DNA of 64,000 nucleotides from Hemicordylus capensis (lineage: Eukaryota; Chordata; Lepidosauria; Squamata; Cordylidae), in contig NC_069669.1 in the NCBI RefSeq assembly GCF_027244095.1, positions 7,342,501 through 7,406,500 on the forward strand, given 5' to 3'. Within the stretch, counting starts at the first letter, position 1. Every line of letters begins with the position of its first letter. Shown here one piece after another: positions 1 to 10,199 of the stretch. The translations under genes were made by a program, and so were the position numbers. Under the pieces are notes generated by a model, which saw only the letters and a list, made by a program, of their open reading frames with translations, did not search any database and had not been told where the DNA came from.

Positions 1-480
1 CGCTAGCCCTGCGCCAGTGGCCGACGCCTCTCGCTCCCCGCCTCCCTCCCTGCCCGTCCTCTACGCGCACAGGCGCACCAGCGCCCGGGGAGGGGACGCC
101 GCGCGCCGGCAGGTTTCCCCGGGCCCGGAGGCGGCGGCGGCAGCGGGTGGGTCGCTGCAGCTGGACTCGCTCCCGTGCGAGTCCCCGCCGCGGCCACGAT
201 GGGAGAAGGGCTTCCTTCTTTCCAGGAGCACGCTGGCCTGCTGGGCCGGGCGGAGGGCTACGCACGGCGAGGTCAGGGCCGGGCAGCGGCTGGTGGCGGC
301 GCCCCCCACCTGCGAAGAAGACAATGCGGCGCTTGGTCCGCAAGGCGCAATTGCGAGCCAGCCCCGGGGAGATCCCTCGTCAAGAGACGTCTGTCTGCAT
401 CCTCGTGCAAGGGGTGCCGTCACGATACGCCGCTTTTCAACGGGAAGGTTATCATGACACCTGCGGGGGGCGGGGGAGGA
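1..480. promoter_or_regulatory. CpG island at left window edge (likely promoter/5' end of a gene lying to the left)
   Basis: The first 480 bases are very GC-rich with many CpG dinucleotides and then drop abruptly into AT-rich DNA, the profile of a vertebrate CpG-island promoter. Open frames cross it on both strands, but none resembles a protein I know, and long frames are expected in GC-rich DNA. By synteny (CRAMP1, JPT2, MAPK8IP3 in human) the island could be the promoter and 5'UTR of MAPK8IP3 on the minus strand, running off the left edge. No MAPK8IP3 N-terminal coding sequence is visible, so that identity is inference only. Confidence 0.6.
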
Positions 481-499
481 AGAAAATCCTTAGGTGTAA

Positions 500-1560
500 C
501 CCCTGAGCCTATCTTTCAGTACCACATGGTTAAACCTTGCCGTTTTAATGGTTTCATTTATGGTTTCATTTATCATGATGGATTCATTAATATTCTGTAT
601 ATCTATATAATGCATAACCATTCTATTATTAAAAGTGTTTTAATAAGCTTAAATCTGTATACCGTGCCATTATTATTACCATTCGTTATATACCGCTTTT
701 CAGCCCCCCCCAAGTGTCCTCATAGTGGCTCACATAGAACAAAATTAGATGCCTAAGCAATGTGTTATCATGCTATCTCACAATACCACGTGGTTCCACA
801 GTAAATATATATACCTATGTAATGTATAACCTTTATATTATTTTAAAAAATTTAAATAGTAAAAGTACATCTAGATACTATTGCTATTATTACTGTTATT
901 TATATACTGCTTTTCAACAAAAAGGTTCTCATGGTGGTTAACACAGGGAAAATAAGATACCTATACAATGTATAATCATATCTCACAATACCACATAGTT
1001 TCATATGCGATAGTAATAAATCTGTATACCTATGCTATGTATAATCATGGTATCTCAATACCACATAGCTTTATCTATGTGGTAATAAATATGAATACCT
1101 ATGTAATGTATAACCATTATATTATTAAAAATAGTTTATTAAATAATAATTATCTGTATAATCATGATATCTCACAATACCACATCATTTGTGTGATAAT
1201 AAAAGTGTGTGATGTATAACCATAATATTTAATATACACCATTATAGCCTTTTAAATATTTAAAATAATTATAGCTTACAATACCACCTAGTTTTATTTT
1301 ATAAAACATCTGTATACCTATGGGATGATATAGTTTTACTTATGCAATAATAACATAAATGTATTCCTATGTAATATATAACTATTATATTCTGTAAAAT
1401 CCTTTAAATAATAATGTCTGTATACTTATGCAATGTGAAATCATTATATCTCACAATACATCACAGTTTTACTCATTTGATCATCATACATCTGAACAAG
1501 CATGTAATGTACAAGCACTGTATCCCAATACCACATCGCTCCATTTATGTGGCAAATGAG
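500..1560. repeat. AT-rich degenerate tandem repeat block
   Basis: Two short motifs alternate through this kilobase. The motif CAATACCACATAG and close variants recur near 518, 783, 990, 1059, 1177, 1282, 1456 and 1531. The motif TGTATACCTATGTAATGTAT and variants recur near 654, 811, 959, 1024, 1094, 1314, 1363 and 1423. Spacing is irregular, about 70 to 265 bases. Two pieces (about 683-746 and 895-960) also look like the 3' tail of a LINE or SINE (TATATACYGCTTTTCA...). I read it as a decayed satellite-like array, possibly grown from a LINE-tail insertion. Confidence 0.6.
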
Positions 1561-1599
1561 CCATAGATTTTATTTTACTCAAAAGTAAGACATTTATAA

Positions 1600-1840
1600 G
1601 CCACTGGGGAAATAACTTGATTAGCAAGCCAGAAGGTGCCGGTTTGAATTCCTGCTAGTATGTTTCCCAAACTATGGGAAACACCTATATCAGACAGCAG
1701 TGATCTAGGAAGATGCTGAAAGGCATCATCTCATACTGCACGGGAGATGGCAATGGTAAACCCCTCCTGTATTCCACCAAAGACAACCACAGGGCTCTGT
1801 GGTCACCAGGAGTCAACACCGACTCAACGGCACACCTTTA
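1600..1840 (+). repeat. Sauria-type SINE, copy 1
   Basis: A tRNA-derived body (GCCGGTTTGAATTCCTGCT resembles a B box) leads to GGCAATGGTAAACCCCTCCTG and the 3' region ACCAGGAGTCAACACCGACT ending near CACACCTTTAAGA. This matches the squamate Sauria SINE layout, whose 3' end is related to the BovB LINE. The 5' end is eroded. It lies directly before a second copy in the same orientation. Confidence 0.75.
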
Positions 1841-1845
1841 AGACA

Positions 1846-2106
1846 CAGCCACCTAATGGTGCAGCAGGGAAGTAACTTGCCTAGGGAGCAAGAAGTTGCT
1901 GGTTTGAATCCCTGCTGGAATGTTTCCCAGACAATAGGAAACACCTATAATGGGCAGCAGCAATATAGGAAGGTGCTGAAAGGCATCATCTCACACTGCG
2001 CAGTAGGAGGCAATGGTAACCCCCCTCGTGTATTCTACCAAAGAAAACCAGAAGGCTCTGTGGTCACCAGGAGTCGACACCGACCCAACGTCACACCTTT
2101 AAGACA
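1846..2106 (+). repeat. Sauria-type SINE, copy 2
   Basis: A more complete copy than its neighbour. It begins at CCACCTAATGGTGCAGCAGG, has a B-box-like GGTTTGAATCCC, the GGGAAACACC-like middle, and ends at CACACCTTTAAGACA. The head-to-tail arrangement with copy 1 suggests insertion beside or into the tail of an existing copy. Confidence 0.8.
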
Positions 2107-2565
2107 GAGGACAATGGGGCTTAAATGGGCATGAGATTGTAGCCCTGATTCTGGAATCTATTTCCAGTGCCCTGGCTCATCTATGGAGTGTGAAGCCATA
2201 ATTTTAAAGGCACTTTCAGAGCCCTAGTCACAAGGGCTTGTGGGAGGCTAGAGAAAGTTCAAGCCCACAAGGCTGTGGGAGACAGGGGTATTCCATATCT
2301 CTCCCCGGAATTTTCACCATTTTTTTAAAAAGGAAGTCTGTTGCCCTTTTATTTGCAGAGAAATCAGGAAAAGCATGCAGGCAAGATTCTACCCAGTTAA
2401 TTGTTCAAGAAGCAAACTTGCTCCCACCTTCTGGTATTCTGGCCAATGAGAGCAAAGACACTGAGGTTAACTGACAAGCACTAGGCCCCAATTTTTATTA
2501 ATTAAATCAATGTATATATTTTTATTCCACTTTTAAACTTGAATACACAAGGCTGTATATAATAA
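2107..2565. other. Intergenic, nothing recognised
   Basis: No gene-like coding, RNA gene or named repeat could be supported here. A short open frame at 2238-2474 has no recognisable domain. Confidence 0.4.
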
Positions 2566-2735
2566 AATGGGCCTATAGCTCCATGACAGAGCATCTGCTT
2601 TGCATGCAGAAGGTCCTGAGAGAGACTCCTGCCTGCAACCTTGGAGAAATCGCTGCGAGTCTGTGTAGACAATACTGAACTAGATGGACCAATGGTCTAA
2701 CTCAGTATAAGGCAGCTTCTTATGTTCCTACAACT
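2566..2735 (+). repeat. tRNA-headed SINE (AGCTTCYTATGTTCC-tail family)
   Basis: A tRNA-like head (TAGCTCCATGACAGAGCATC, then CATGCAGAAGGTCC) is followed by GAGACTCCTGCCTGCAACC and GACAATACTGAACTAGATGG, ending in GGCAGCTTCTTATGTTCC. It lacks the 5S-like leader seen in other copies of this family. Confidence 0.8.
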
Positions 2736-3168
2736 TTTTAAAAAATACAGTATAAATATAACTGTCCCGGGTAGTGTGGTGCCAGGCGGCCAAGTATGAC
2801 CTCTGCTTTAGCGACAGGAGGGGAGTGGGGGAAGAAATATGTGGGATGGGAATATGTTAAATTGTGTGTTGAAATTCTCTGCTGATGCATATGTGCATAA
2901 ATGCACCTGTTTTATATTCTTACATTCTTGTGAGTTCAGTTGCTATGTGTGCCCTCAAGAACCCATGTGTGTCACACGTGTGTGTGTCATGTGTGTGTGT
3001 GGGGGGATGATGCTTAACTTGTGGGGTGTGGGAGGCTCCAAAAGCCTTTAGTTCCAGGCTCTAAAACTACCTAGGTGCACCTCTGATTCTACTTCCAATT
3101 GCCCCAGAATTACAGGAGGAGGAGGCCACTCTGGACTTTACCACTGGCCAGAGGAAATAGGCTACTGG

Positions 3169-3171
<3 letters not shown>

Positions 3172-3205
<34 letters not shown>

Positions 3206-3220
3206 CTCGCTCTCGCTCTC
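3172..3220. repeat. (CT)n microsatellite
   Basis: A run of CT dinucleotides with three CTCTCG interruptions near its right end. Confidence 0.95.
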
Positions 3221-3729
3221 TGACTACTATGTGCCATTTTATAGTTACAAAAGGTATGGATTCCTTACTTGCACAGCCAATGTATTTGTGTGTCTTTCTC
3301 TTTCCTTTTAACAGCACTAAACTGCAGAGCAAACAGCAAAAAGGAAAGGAGCAGCTGAGAAATTCTCTGCGCCTCCTCTGGGAAGCACTAGAGTTGAAAA
3401 TGTCCGTATGTCAAGGACCATGCAATATAATCCATCCCCTCCAGCTCCCTAATGGCTAATCAATGAGGCATTAGGAAGAGATGGGTAGAGATGTAATGTG
3501 AGCTTCAATGTTCAGAGGAGGGAGAAAGAAACTAGCAGGGAGCCAAGCCTGCAAGAAACCTCTGGAGAGATCTTTTTTTGTTGCTCATAATTCAAGGCAG
3601 TGCATGGATTCACAGAGATCTCTGCAGAATGGATTTCTGGACCTGCCTTGTAGAGATCACCATGTTTGTCAGACAGGGCTGGCCCCTCCACTAGACAGAC
3701 CTTGGCAGTTGCCTAGGGCACTAGTTATT

Positions 3730-3741
3730 GGTGTGTGTGTT

Positions 3742-3775
<34 letters not shown>

Positions 3776-3776
3776 C
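3730..3776. repeat. (GT)n microsatellite
   Basis: GT repeats with TTTGTGAG interruptions and a pure stretch of about 14 units. Confidence 0.95.
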
Positions 3777-4387
3777 ATAAACAGTGCCAGAAGATAGCAC
3801 TGTCAGTTATTATTTCTCTCCCTCTTGTATTGCACCCTTGAAGTACTGCACAGTGGTGCAAACAAGTAATACTGCCCCTTGTTCCCCAAAGGATCTGCAC
3901 ATTCTGCACATTCTGCACTCCAAAATACACAGTCTTCTTTGCTCATTGCACCTCAGTCCCCAATAAACAGCTCATCTCATATGCTACACTCCCTCCCTCC
4001 AGTATGAAAGGCCTGCCTTCAGAATGCCTTCCCAAACGAGACATGGACTCAGGCTGGATTTCCACAAGAACAGCAGTGTGTTTTCAGTCTTGAAGGTTTA
4101 AGCTTTGGCCCCCTATCATCGCCTGGGAACTCTCTCCCACTGTATCCTCAAACCAGAGTGGGCTAATCATCGGCTGGTGGTCTGCGCGGGCTGGTCATTT
4201 GAGCTCACGAATGAACAGTCTGTGCAGCTCTAGCTACAGCCAAGGCTCCCACACATCTCCACTGGTGGGAGACGCCAAACTTTGCCTAGGGCACCACACA
4301 CCCCTAGGGCCCTCTGTCCTGCCTCATCGGCTACCTCCAGCTCAGCTCTGAAATGGTGTCAGACTGACAATTCTACCTATAATTAAA

Positions 4388-4692
4388 GGAGAGGAGAGCT
4401 GGTCTTGTGGTAGCAAGCATGACTTGTCCCCTTAGCTAAGCAGGGTCCGCCCTGGTTGCATATGAATGGGAGACTTGATGTGTGAGCACTGCAAGATATT
4501 CCCCTCAGGGGATGAAGCTGCTCTGGGAAGAGCAGAAGGTTTCAAGTTCCCTCTCTGGCTTCTCCAAGATAGGACTGAGAGAGATTCCTGCCTGCAACCT
4601 TGGAGAAGCTGCTGCCAGTCTGTGAAGACAATACTGAGCTAGATAGACCAATGGTCTGACTCAGTATATGGCAGCTTCCTATGTTCCCTATG
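4388..4692 (+). repeat. 5S-rRNA/tRNA-type composite SINE
   Basis: The left third contains TTAGCTAAGCAGGGTCCGCC, CTGGTTGCATATGAATGGGA and GACTTGATGTGTGAGCACTG. This follows the 3' half of vertebrate 5S rRNA (AGCTAAGCAGGGTCGGGCC, TTGGATGGGAGACC). The right part is the family body TTCCTGCCTGCAACC, ACAATACTGAGCTAGAT and the tail GGCAGCTTCCTATGTTCC. A reference copy for the family in this window. Confidence 0.8.
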
Positions 4693-4879
4693 AGTGTTTT
4701 TAACAAACATCTCAAAACGCACCTTTGTAAGGAGGCTTTTTAATGCTCCATTATTATTTTGTTATATCTGGTAGGTTCTTTCGCTTCTTTAGCTTTTTAT
4801 AACTTTCAGTTTTAATTTGAACAATACTTTTTAAATTTTAGTTGATTTTATTACTTTTATTATTTACACGGCTGCCAAT

Positions 4880-5480
4880 ATGTTTCTGGGCAAAATACAA
4901 GGTGTTGGTCATAACCTATAAAGCCCTAAACATCTTGGGCCCTGGGTTTTTAAGATAACGTCTTCTTCGTTATGAACCCCACCGCCCATTGAGATCATCA
5001 GGAGAGGTCCGTCTGCATTTGCCACCAGCTCGTCTGGTGGCTACTCAGGGACGGGCCTTCTCCGTTGCTGCCCCGAGGCTTTGAAATGCGCTCCCTAGTG
5101 CAATAAGAGCCTCCCCATCTCTGACATCCTTTAAAAAGTCCTTAAAGACGCATTTCTTCACCCAGGCTTTTAATTGCTATTGTTTTGATTTTTTTAAATG
5201 TTGTTTTTAGAATATTGTTTTTAACATTTTAAATTGTGTTTTAAATTTCTTGCTTTTAATTTTTGTTTTGTTTTTGTTTTTAATTAATATTTTGCTTTTT
5301 AATCTTGTTGTAAACCGCCCAGAGACGCAAATTTAGGGCGGTGTAAAAACATGATAAATAAGTAATTAAATAAAATATTGTATCTGTGTCTATCTTATTG
5401 TTGTGAGCCGCCCTGAGCAGTAGTGCACTGGAGGAGCGGGGTATAAATATTTTAAACAATAATAATAAATATAACTTGTG
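4880..5480 (+). repeat. L2-type LINE 3' end
   Basis: The stretch reads like the end of an L2 reverse transcriptase ORF: CAAGGTGTTGGTCATAACC encodes a KVLVI-like piece, followed by YKALN-like TATAAAGCCCTAAAC. It continues into the usual L2 3' region with GAGGTCCGTCTGC, GGGCCTTCTC and a T-rich tail with AAACCGCCCAGAGACG. Badly 5'-truncated, as most L2 copies are. Confidence 0.7.
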
Positions 5481-5604
5481 AAAAACCTTCACTCTACTTG
5501 TGGTTTATATTGTATATTATGCAAACCTTTCCTTGACCTTTATTTTCTAGACTACCACACAGCATGCTCCTCCTGATCCCATAAGTCTAGGAAGCTCCAT
5601 GAGA

Positions 5605-5970
5605 TATAAGAACAGCCCATCTGGATCAGGCCCAAGGAGGCCCATCTAGTCCAGCATCCTGTTTCACACAGTGGCCCATCGCCAGATGCCTCTGGGAAGC
5701 CCACAGGCAAGAGGGGAGGGCATGTCCCCCTCTTCCACTGTTGCTCTCCTGCAATTGGGATCTAGAGGCATTGTGCCTCTGAGGCTGGCTATGGGCCCCC
5801 AGACTAGTAGCCACTGATAGACTTGCCCTCCATGAATTTATCTAAGCCCTGCTTAAAGCCATCCAGGCTGGTGGCTGTCACCACATATTGCGGCAAAGAA
5901 TTCCAGAGGTTAATTATGCGTTGTGTGAAAAAAGTACTTCCTGGGGTTTGTCCTAAATTTGATCACCTCT
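5605..5970 (+). repeat. Interspersed repeat (CATCTAGTCCAGCATCCTG family)
   Basis: Contains the consensus-like blocks CATCTAGTCCAGCATCCTG, ACTAGTAGCCACTGATAGAC and GAATTCCAGAGGTTAATTA. Related stretches lie at 15475-15700, 30660-30990 and, in part, 45540-45840. I recognise it as a common reptile repeat, probably CR1-related, but cannot assign a family name with certainty. Confidence 0.65.
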
Positions 5971-6730
5971 GTGATAACGCTAAGAGGGCTGCCTATAACC
6001 ATTACAGGAGATTACTGCGCTAGTATTGTATTGTGCTAATTACCAGCGCATGGACCGCAGTGCTGGTGCAGCCAAGCTCACAAGCAATTTCGTTTTCTAT
6101 TTTGCTTATTTGATTCCTCCTTGTGTTTTTACTGAAATACTTTCTGCCTCCTCTGATTTGCTCCTAGAGAATTAATGTGCTAACTGAAGAGAGAAATGCA
6201 CCATTCAGTTTTAAGAATGCAAGCACAGCCTGACTGTGTCTCTTGATAGCCCAGCTAGATCATCTCCTTGTTCCCAGCAGTGTTTCATATAATATGTTAC
6301 AGGAGAACTGTACAGAACAACACAAGGCAGTTATAGGATGGAGGCAAGCAATAGTAGAGATGTTCCTTAAAAGAAAATAAAAGAAGATAGTTTGAAAGGA
6401 GGAATTGCTGCCTTTGATGTGTACACTCCTCCCCACTTCTACTTTGATAAGTATGCTGTAGGGCACCATCCTAGGAGAAGACTACGTGCTCTGGGATATC
6501 AACTGTAGAAGATGCCTCAATCTTGGACCATGCTGAATCCTGGGAACATGTTCTGTGCCCATTGCCCTGCAATACAGGATACCCCCCCCCGGATACCTCT
6601 TTGGACCCCAGGGACAATGATGCTGATGGGCCCATGTGGAAGCCAATTTGGGGTATTCCAGATAAAGTGATTAATTGTTTATTAGGCCAGTGTGAAGTTT
6701 TGGCTGCAGCTGAATAAAGTTCACTTTTGG
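5971..6730. other. Intergenic, nothing recognised
   Basis: No gene, RNA or named repeat could be supported. Small open frames on both strands show no domain. Confidence 0.4.
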
Positions 6731-6734
6731 CTGC

Positions 6735-6990
6735 AGCTTACTTTAGTGAAGTAAAGTAAAGTTGCGCTGTCAAGTCAGCGTCAACTCCTGGCAACCACAG
6801 AGCCAAGTGGTTTTCTTGGTAGAATACAGGAGGGGCTTTACCGTTGCCCTCTCCCGCGCAGGAGGAGATGATGTCTTTCAGCATCTTCCTATATCGCTGC
6901 TGCCCGATATAGGTGTGTCCCATAGTCTGGGAAACATACTAGCAGGGATTTGAACTGGCAACCTCTGGCTCCCTAGGCAAGTTACTTCTG
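6735..6990 (-). repeat. Sauria-type SINE, antisense copy
   Basis: Read on the minus strand it has the family features. On the plus strand they appear reversed: AGTCAGCGTCAACTCCTGG, CAGGAGGGGCTTTACCGTTG and GAACTGGCAACCTCTGGCTC. Nearly full length. Confidence 0.8.
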
Positions 6991-6994
6991 CTAC

Positions 6995-7100
6995 TATTGA
7001 TATTTATATACCACTCTTCAACAATATTCTCAAAGCGGTTTACATAGAAAAATAAATAATATATAAATAAGATAATACTCTGCACAGTCCCTTTTGTACC
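6995..7100. repeat. LINE-tail-like repeat (ATTTATATACCRCTYTTCA type)
   Basis: TTTATATACCACTCTTCAAC, CTCAAAGCGGTTTACATAG and AAATAAATAATATA form a recurrent 3'-tail module. It occurs again at about 19808, 25885, 29505, 48065 and 53308. Confidence 0.6.
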
Positions 7101-8106
7101 ATGCAGAGATGACCATTCTCACCATCTAGGGCTGTGCTTTGCCCAGCACCAGGAGGACTCCTTTAATGGAAATGGATCCCCCTTGAGCCCCTGCACCATC
7201 TTGGAAGGCACTCACAGAGTCCTGGGATGTATAGCCCTTCCCAGCACTTTCCCCATGGAGCTCTTAAGAGAGGCCTTCTTAAGCTCTTAAGGGCCCTTCC
7301 TGCCCTGAGAACAGTGCAGTACTGTAGTGTGCAAAAGTCAGCACAGTGGGAAATGGGTCTCACACGGAAATGTTTTTACCAAAGTGGCCCCTGCTTGAAA
7401 AACAGTGAAGATGGCTGGCCTGTATCTTAACTGGTGCAACACCTCTTATTGTCAGCTCCTTCTCTGCCCCCCAGCTCTAGCTACCTGGCTGGACAGCTCC
7501 CCCTCTGCCCCAGGGACCTTATCCTGAAACCTGCTCCTTGTACTGCTGGACAGCTCCTCTGTCTTACATGGAGGTGAGGAATAATCCCAGCATTGCAGCT
7601 CCACCACTGGTGGGAATGGAACACCTTCTAGTCCACTGATTCGCCTCTGCAAGTGCCTCTCCTAATTTGCCTTACAAGGAAAACACAGGGTTGGAACCTC
7701 TCTGCTTTTCTTGTTCTCTCTTAAAAGTTGGGCTGCCTGCTTCCAGATCGGCTTGCAAGGGCGTGAGGAGCAAGGCTGGCAGCGAAGAGAGAGCTATGAC
7801 ATAAGCCAGTTAGAGCTCCCTCTCTCTATGAGAAGAAGCGATTGCTCATGGAGGGATGCACAGGATTGAAATGATTGTGGGACTGACTGGGGAAAGCTAC
7901 ATTTGCCGCTGTCTCCCGCCAAGAAGGAACATTCATATGCTATCATTTTCAGATGTTCCTCCCTCTCTGCTACAGGCCTAGAGACGTAGAATGTGAGTCA
8001 TCAGACCAGGAAGAAACAGCAAGAGTCTGGCAGCGTGTATTTCCAGAAAGCCATGTATGTGTGCATGGCCGGAAAATACTGCAACGGTGAATCCCCAAGG
8101 ATAAGA
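7101..8106. other. Intergenic, nothing recognised
   Basis: About 1 kb of single-copy-looking sequence of moderate GC content without a supportable exon, RNA gene or repeat family. Confidence 0.4.
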
Positions 8107-8114
8107 GTGACAAT

Positions 8115-8503
8115 CAGAGGCGTAACTAGGGAAAACGGCACCCGGGGCAAGCACTGAAATGGCGCCCCCCTGCGCCCCCCACCCCCCCAACGTACTACAT
8201 TATACTTAGGTTTTTCCTCACAAGCACCTGCCGCCGCCGCCAAGCCAGGCCACTGACTGGCCGCCAGGCGCCAGCAAAGCAATGGGGGGGCGCGTGGGGG
8301 GTGAGGAAGGGACCGCTCGTGGGGGAGGGGGTGCCAACGTGCTCCCTTGACTGCTGCAGTGCTGCTGCACTGAGCAGGAAACATTTGTATTAACAAAAAA
8401 TTAAAAAATATATTTTTTTTTGTCATGGCGGCGCCCCCCACGTGACCAGAAAAGATGGCGCCCGGGGCACGTGCCCCCCGCCCCCCCTATAGTTACGCCT
8501 CTG
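8115..8503. mobile_element. hAT-type MITE with intact ends and perfect 8-bp target duplication
   Basis: The 389-bp element starts CAGAGGCGTAACTAGGG and ends with the matching inverted end CCCTATAGTTACGCCTCTG. It is flanked by an exact direct 8-mer, GTGACAAT, at 8107-8114 and 8504-8511. Eight-base duplications together with CAG...CTG ends are typical of hAT transposons. No transposase frame is present, so it is non-autonomous. The interior is unusually GC-rich with C and G homopolymer runs, and the frames across it are not genes. Confidence 0.9.
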
Positions 8504-8897
8504 GTGACAATCACTGCCAACGTGTGTGGGAAAGCTCTTCAATTATTCAGATACTGATCTTCTCATTATTCCCAATGATGGGTAAAAATAATAACAATAA
8601 AGTCCACTGCATGTGTTTCTGTGATCGAAAGAGCCAGATTATTGAGCTTACAGCATTGTCTTACCCTGGGTCAGATCCGATAATTGGGCCAACTGGCTCT
8701 GACTGGCAGTAGTTCCCTAGGTCTCCGATAAGGATCTTTCTGCTACCTCATTCTGCATAGATACTTGGATATTAGAGTTAGTGCATGGAGCAGTCAAGGA
8801 AGAACTAGCATATAAAAATCAGGGTATGGAGCAGTGTGAAGAAAGATGTTGGGTAGGCTTTCCAAGTCTCCAGGACTGGAGGAGAGCTGGTACTGTT

Positions 8898-9212
8898 TAG
8901 GGAGGAGAGCTGGTCTTGTGATAGCAAGCATGACTTGTCCCCTTAGCTAAGCAGGGTCTGCCCTGGTTGCATTTAAACAGGAGACCACATGTGAGCACTG
9001 TGAGATATTCCCCTCAGTAGGGGATGGAGCCGTTCTGGGAAGAGCATCTAGGTCCCAAGTTCCCTCCCTGGCATCTCCAAGATAGGGCTGAGAGAGATTC
9101 CTGCCTGCAACCTTAGGAGAAGTCGCTGCCAGTCTGGGTAGACAATACTGCGCTAGATAGACCAATGGTCTGACTCAGTATATGGCAGCTTCCTATGTTC
9201 CTATGTACCTAT
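8898..9212 (+). repeat. 5S-rRNA/tRNA-type composite SINE
   Basis: The 5S-like leader TTAGCTAAGCAGGGTCTGCC is followed by CTGGTTGCATTTAAACAGGA, then the family body and tail CAGCTTCCTATGTTCCTATG. Confidence 0.8.
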
Positions 9213-9469
9213 GACTGGCCTGCAGTCTCTTTGTCACCCAATTTCCACATGACCCTTGAAACAACTTTGGAGATGTGAATAGCTTGGTATTGTGAAAAAT
9301 ATTGCACATTTGTTTGGGGTGTGAGGGAAATCCAGGAATAGTCAGGAATAGTCAATCTCTAGGTGACGCTCCAGTCAGTTAGTCTCCAGGTAACACTTGA
9401 AATAAATTCTGGCGATTTTAATAGTTTGTTATTCTAAATAATATTGGGCAGAAAAATCCAGAAACCGCT

Positions 9470-9605
9470 TAATTCATTTGTTTTAACATTTTAAATTTTA
9501 AATGGATGTAATGTTTTAACCTTTATATTTGTTGTTTTTATTATTTTGTTGTAAACCGCCCAGAGAGTTGCGTTTTGGGCAGTATACAGATCTTATTTAT
9601 TTATT
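9470..9605 (+). repeat. L2-like LINE 3' tail
   Basis: T-rich sequence with TTGTTGTAAACCGCCCAGAG and GCAGTATACAGATC, ending in TTTATTTATTTATTG. This is the same 3' module that ends the 4880-5480 copy. Confidence 0.55.
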
Positions 9606-9804
9606 TATTGAAATAAATAAATTCTCCAGGTGACTTTTGAATGCATGCAATAGAGATTTCAACGGCCTGATGTTGTGGGGAAAAATATTGTGGGGGAAAT
9701 ATCCAGGAACAGCAGGGGTGCAGATGGGAAAGCTCAATTTTTTTTTTTTTAAGGAAAAGGCACATAATTGAGAGGAAGATATGGGTTATTAAGTTTGGCA
9801 GTAA

Positions 9805-9862
9805 AAACAACAACAACAACAACTACTACTACTACTACTACTAATAATAATAATAATAATAC
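9805..9862. repeat. Trinucleotide microsatellite (ACA)n(ACT)n(AAT)n
   Basis: Three adjacent trinucleotide runs each differ from the next by one base, which suggests the array shifted unit during its growth. Confidence 0.95.
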
Positions 9863-10157
9863 TTACATTCCACTTTTCAGTAACGTGAGGGGGAAACTCC
9901 TCAAATGCTTATGGGTGAGTCCTGAGGAATAGCTTCAGGGGTGACCGATGAAGTTTGTCTCCCAACTTAGATTTCTGAAAGAGAAAGAAATAATAGTACA
10001 TTTCACATGAACACTTTCGGCCCTAAACATATTTTCTTCGGAAGTACCGTGAATGGAATTGATGTTGAGAGTTAATTTTGAAGAAAGTGTGCTTAAGATT
10101 TTGATCTAGTTATGAATTCGAGGTCCAAGACCCAAAAAGGTCCAGAAATGGTTGTTT

Positions 10158-10199
<42 letters not shown>

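Larger units (their letters stand above)
2740..4385. other. Intergenic with two microsatellites, no gene seen
   Basis: The stretch contains a CT-rich run at 3172-3220 (CTn, then interrupted by CTCG units) and a GT-rich run at 3730-3776. Small open frames across the runs are artefacts of low complexity. Nothing else is recognisable. Confidence 0.5.

Noticed and set aside
3-197. Minus-strand frame starting MAAAGTRTG as first exon of MAPK8IP3
   Set aside because: MAPK8IP3 begins MMEIQMDEGG, which is not found here. Only a promoter or 5'UTR assignment by synteny remains possible.
17-756. Overlapping open frames on both strands of the left CpG island
   Set aside because: GC-rich DNA yields long stop-free stretches. 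None shows a recognisable domain or a convincing splice-bounded exon, and they contradict one another in frame.
4430-4520. 5S rRNA genes or pseudogenes
   Set aside because: The 5S-like stretches are always followed by the same SINE body and tail, so they are SINE leaders and not free 5S copies.
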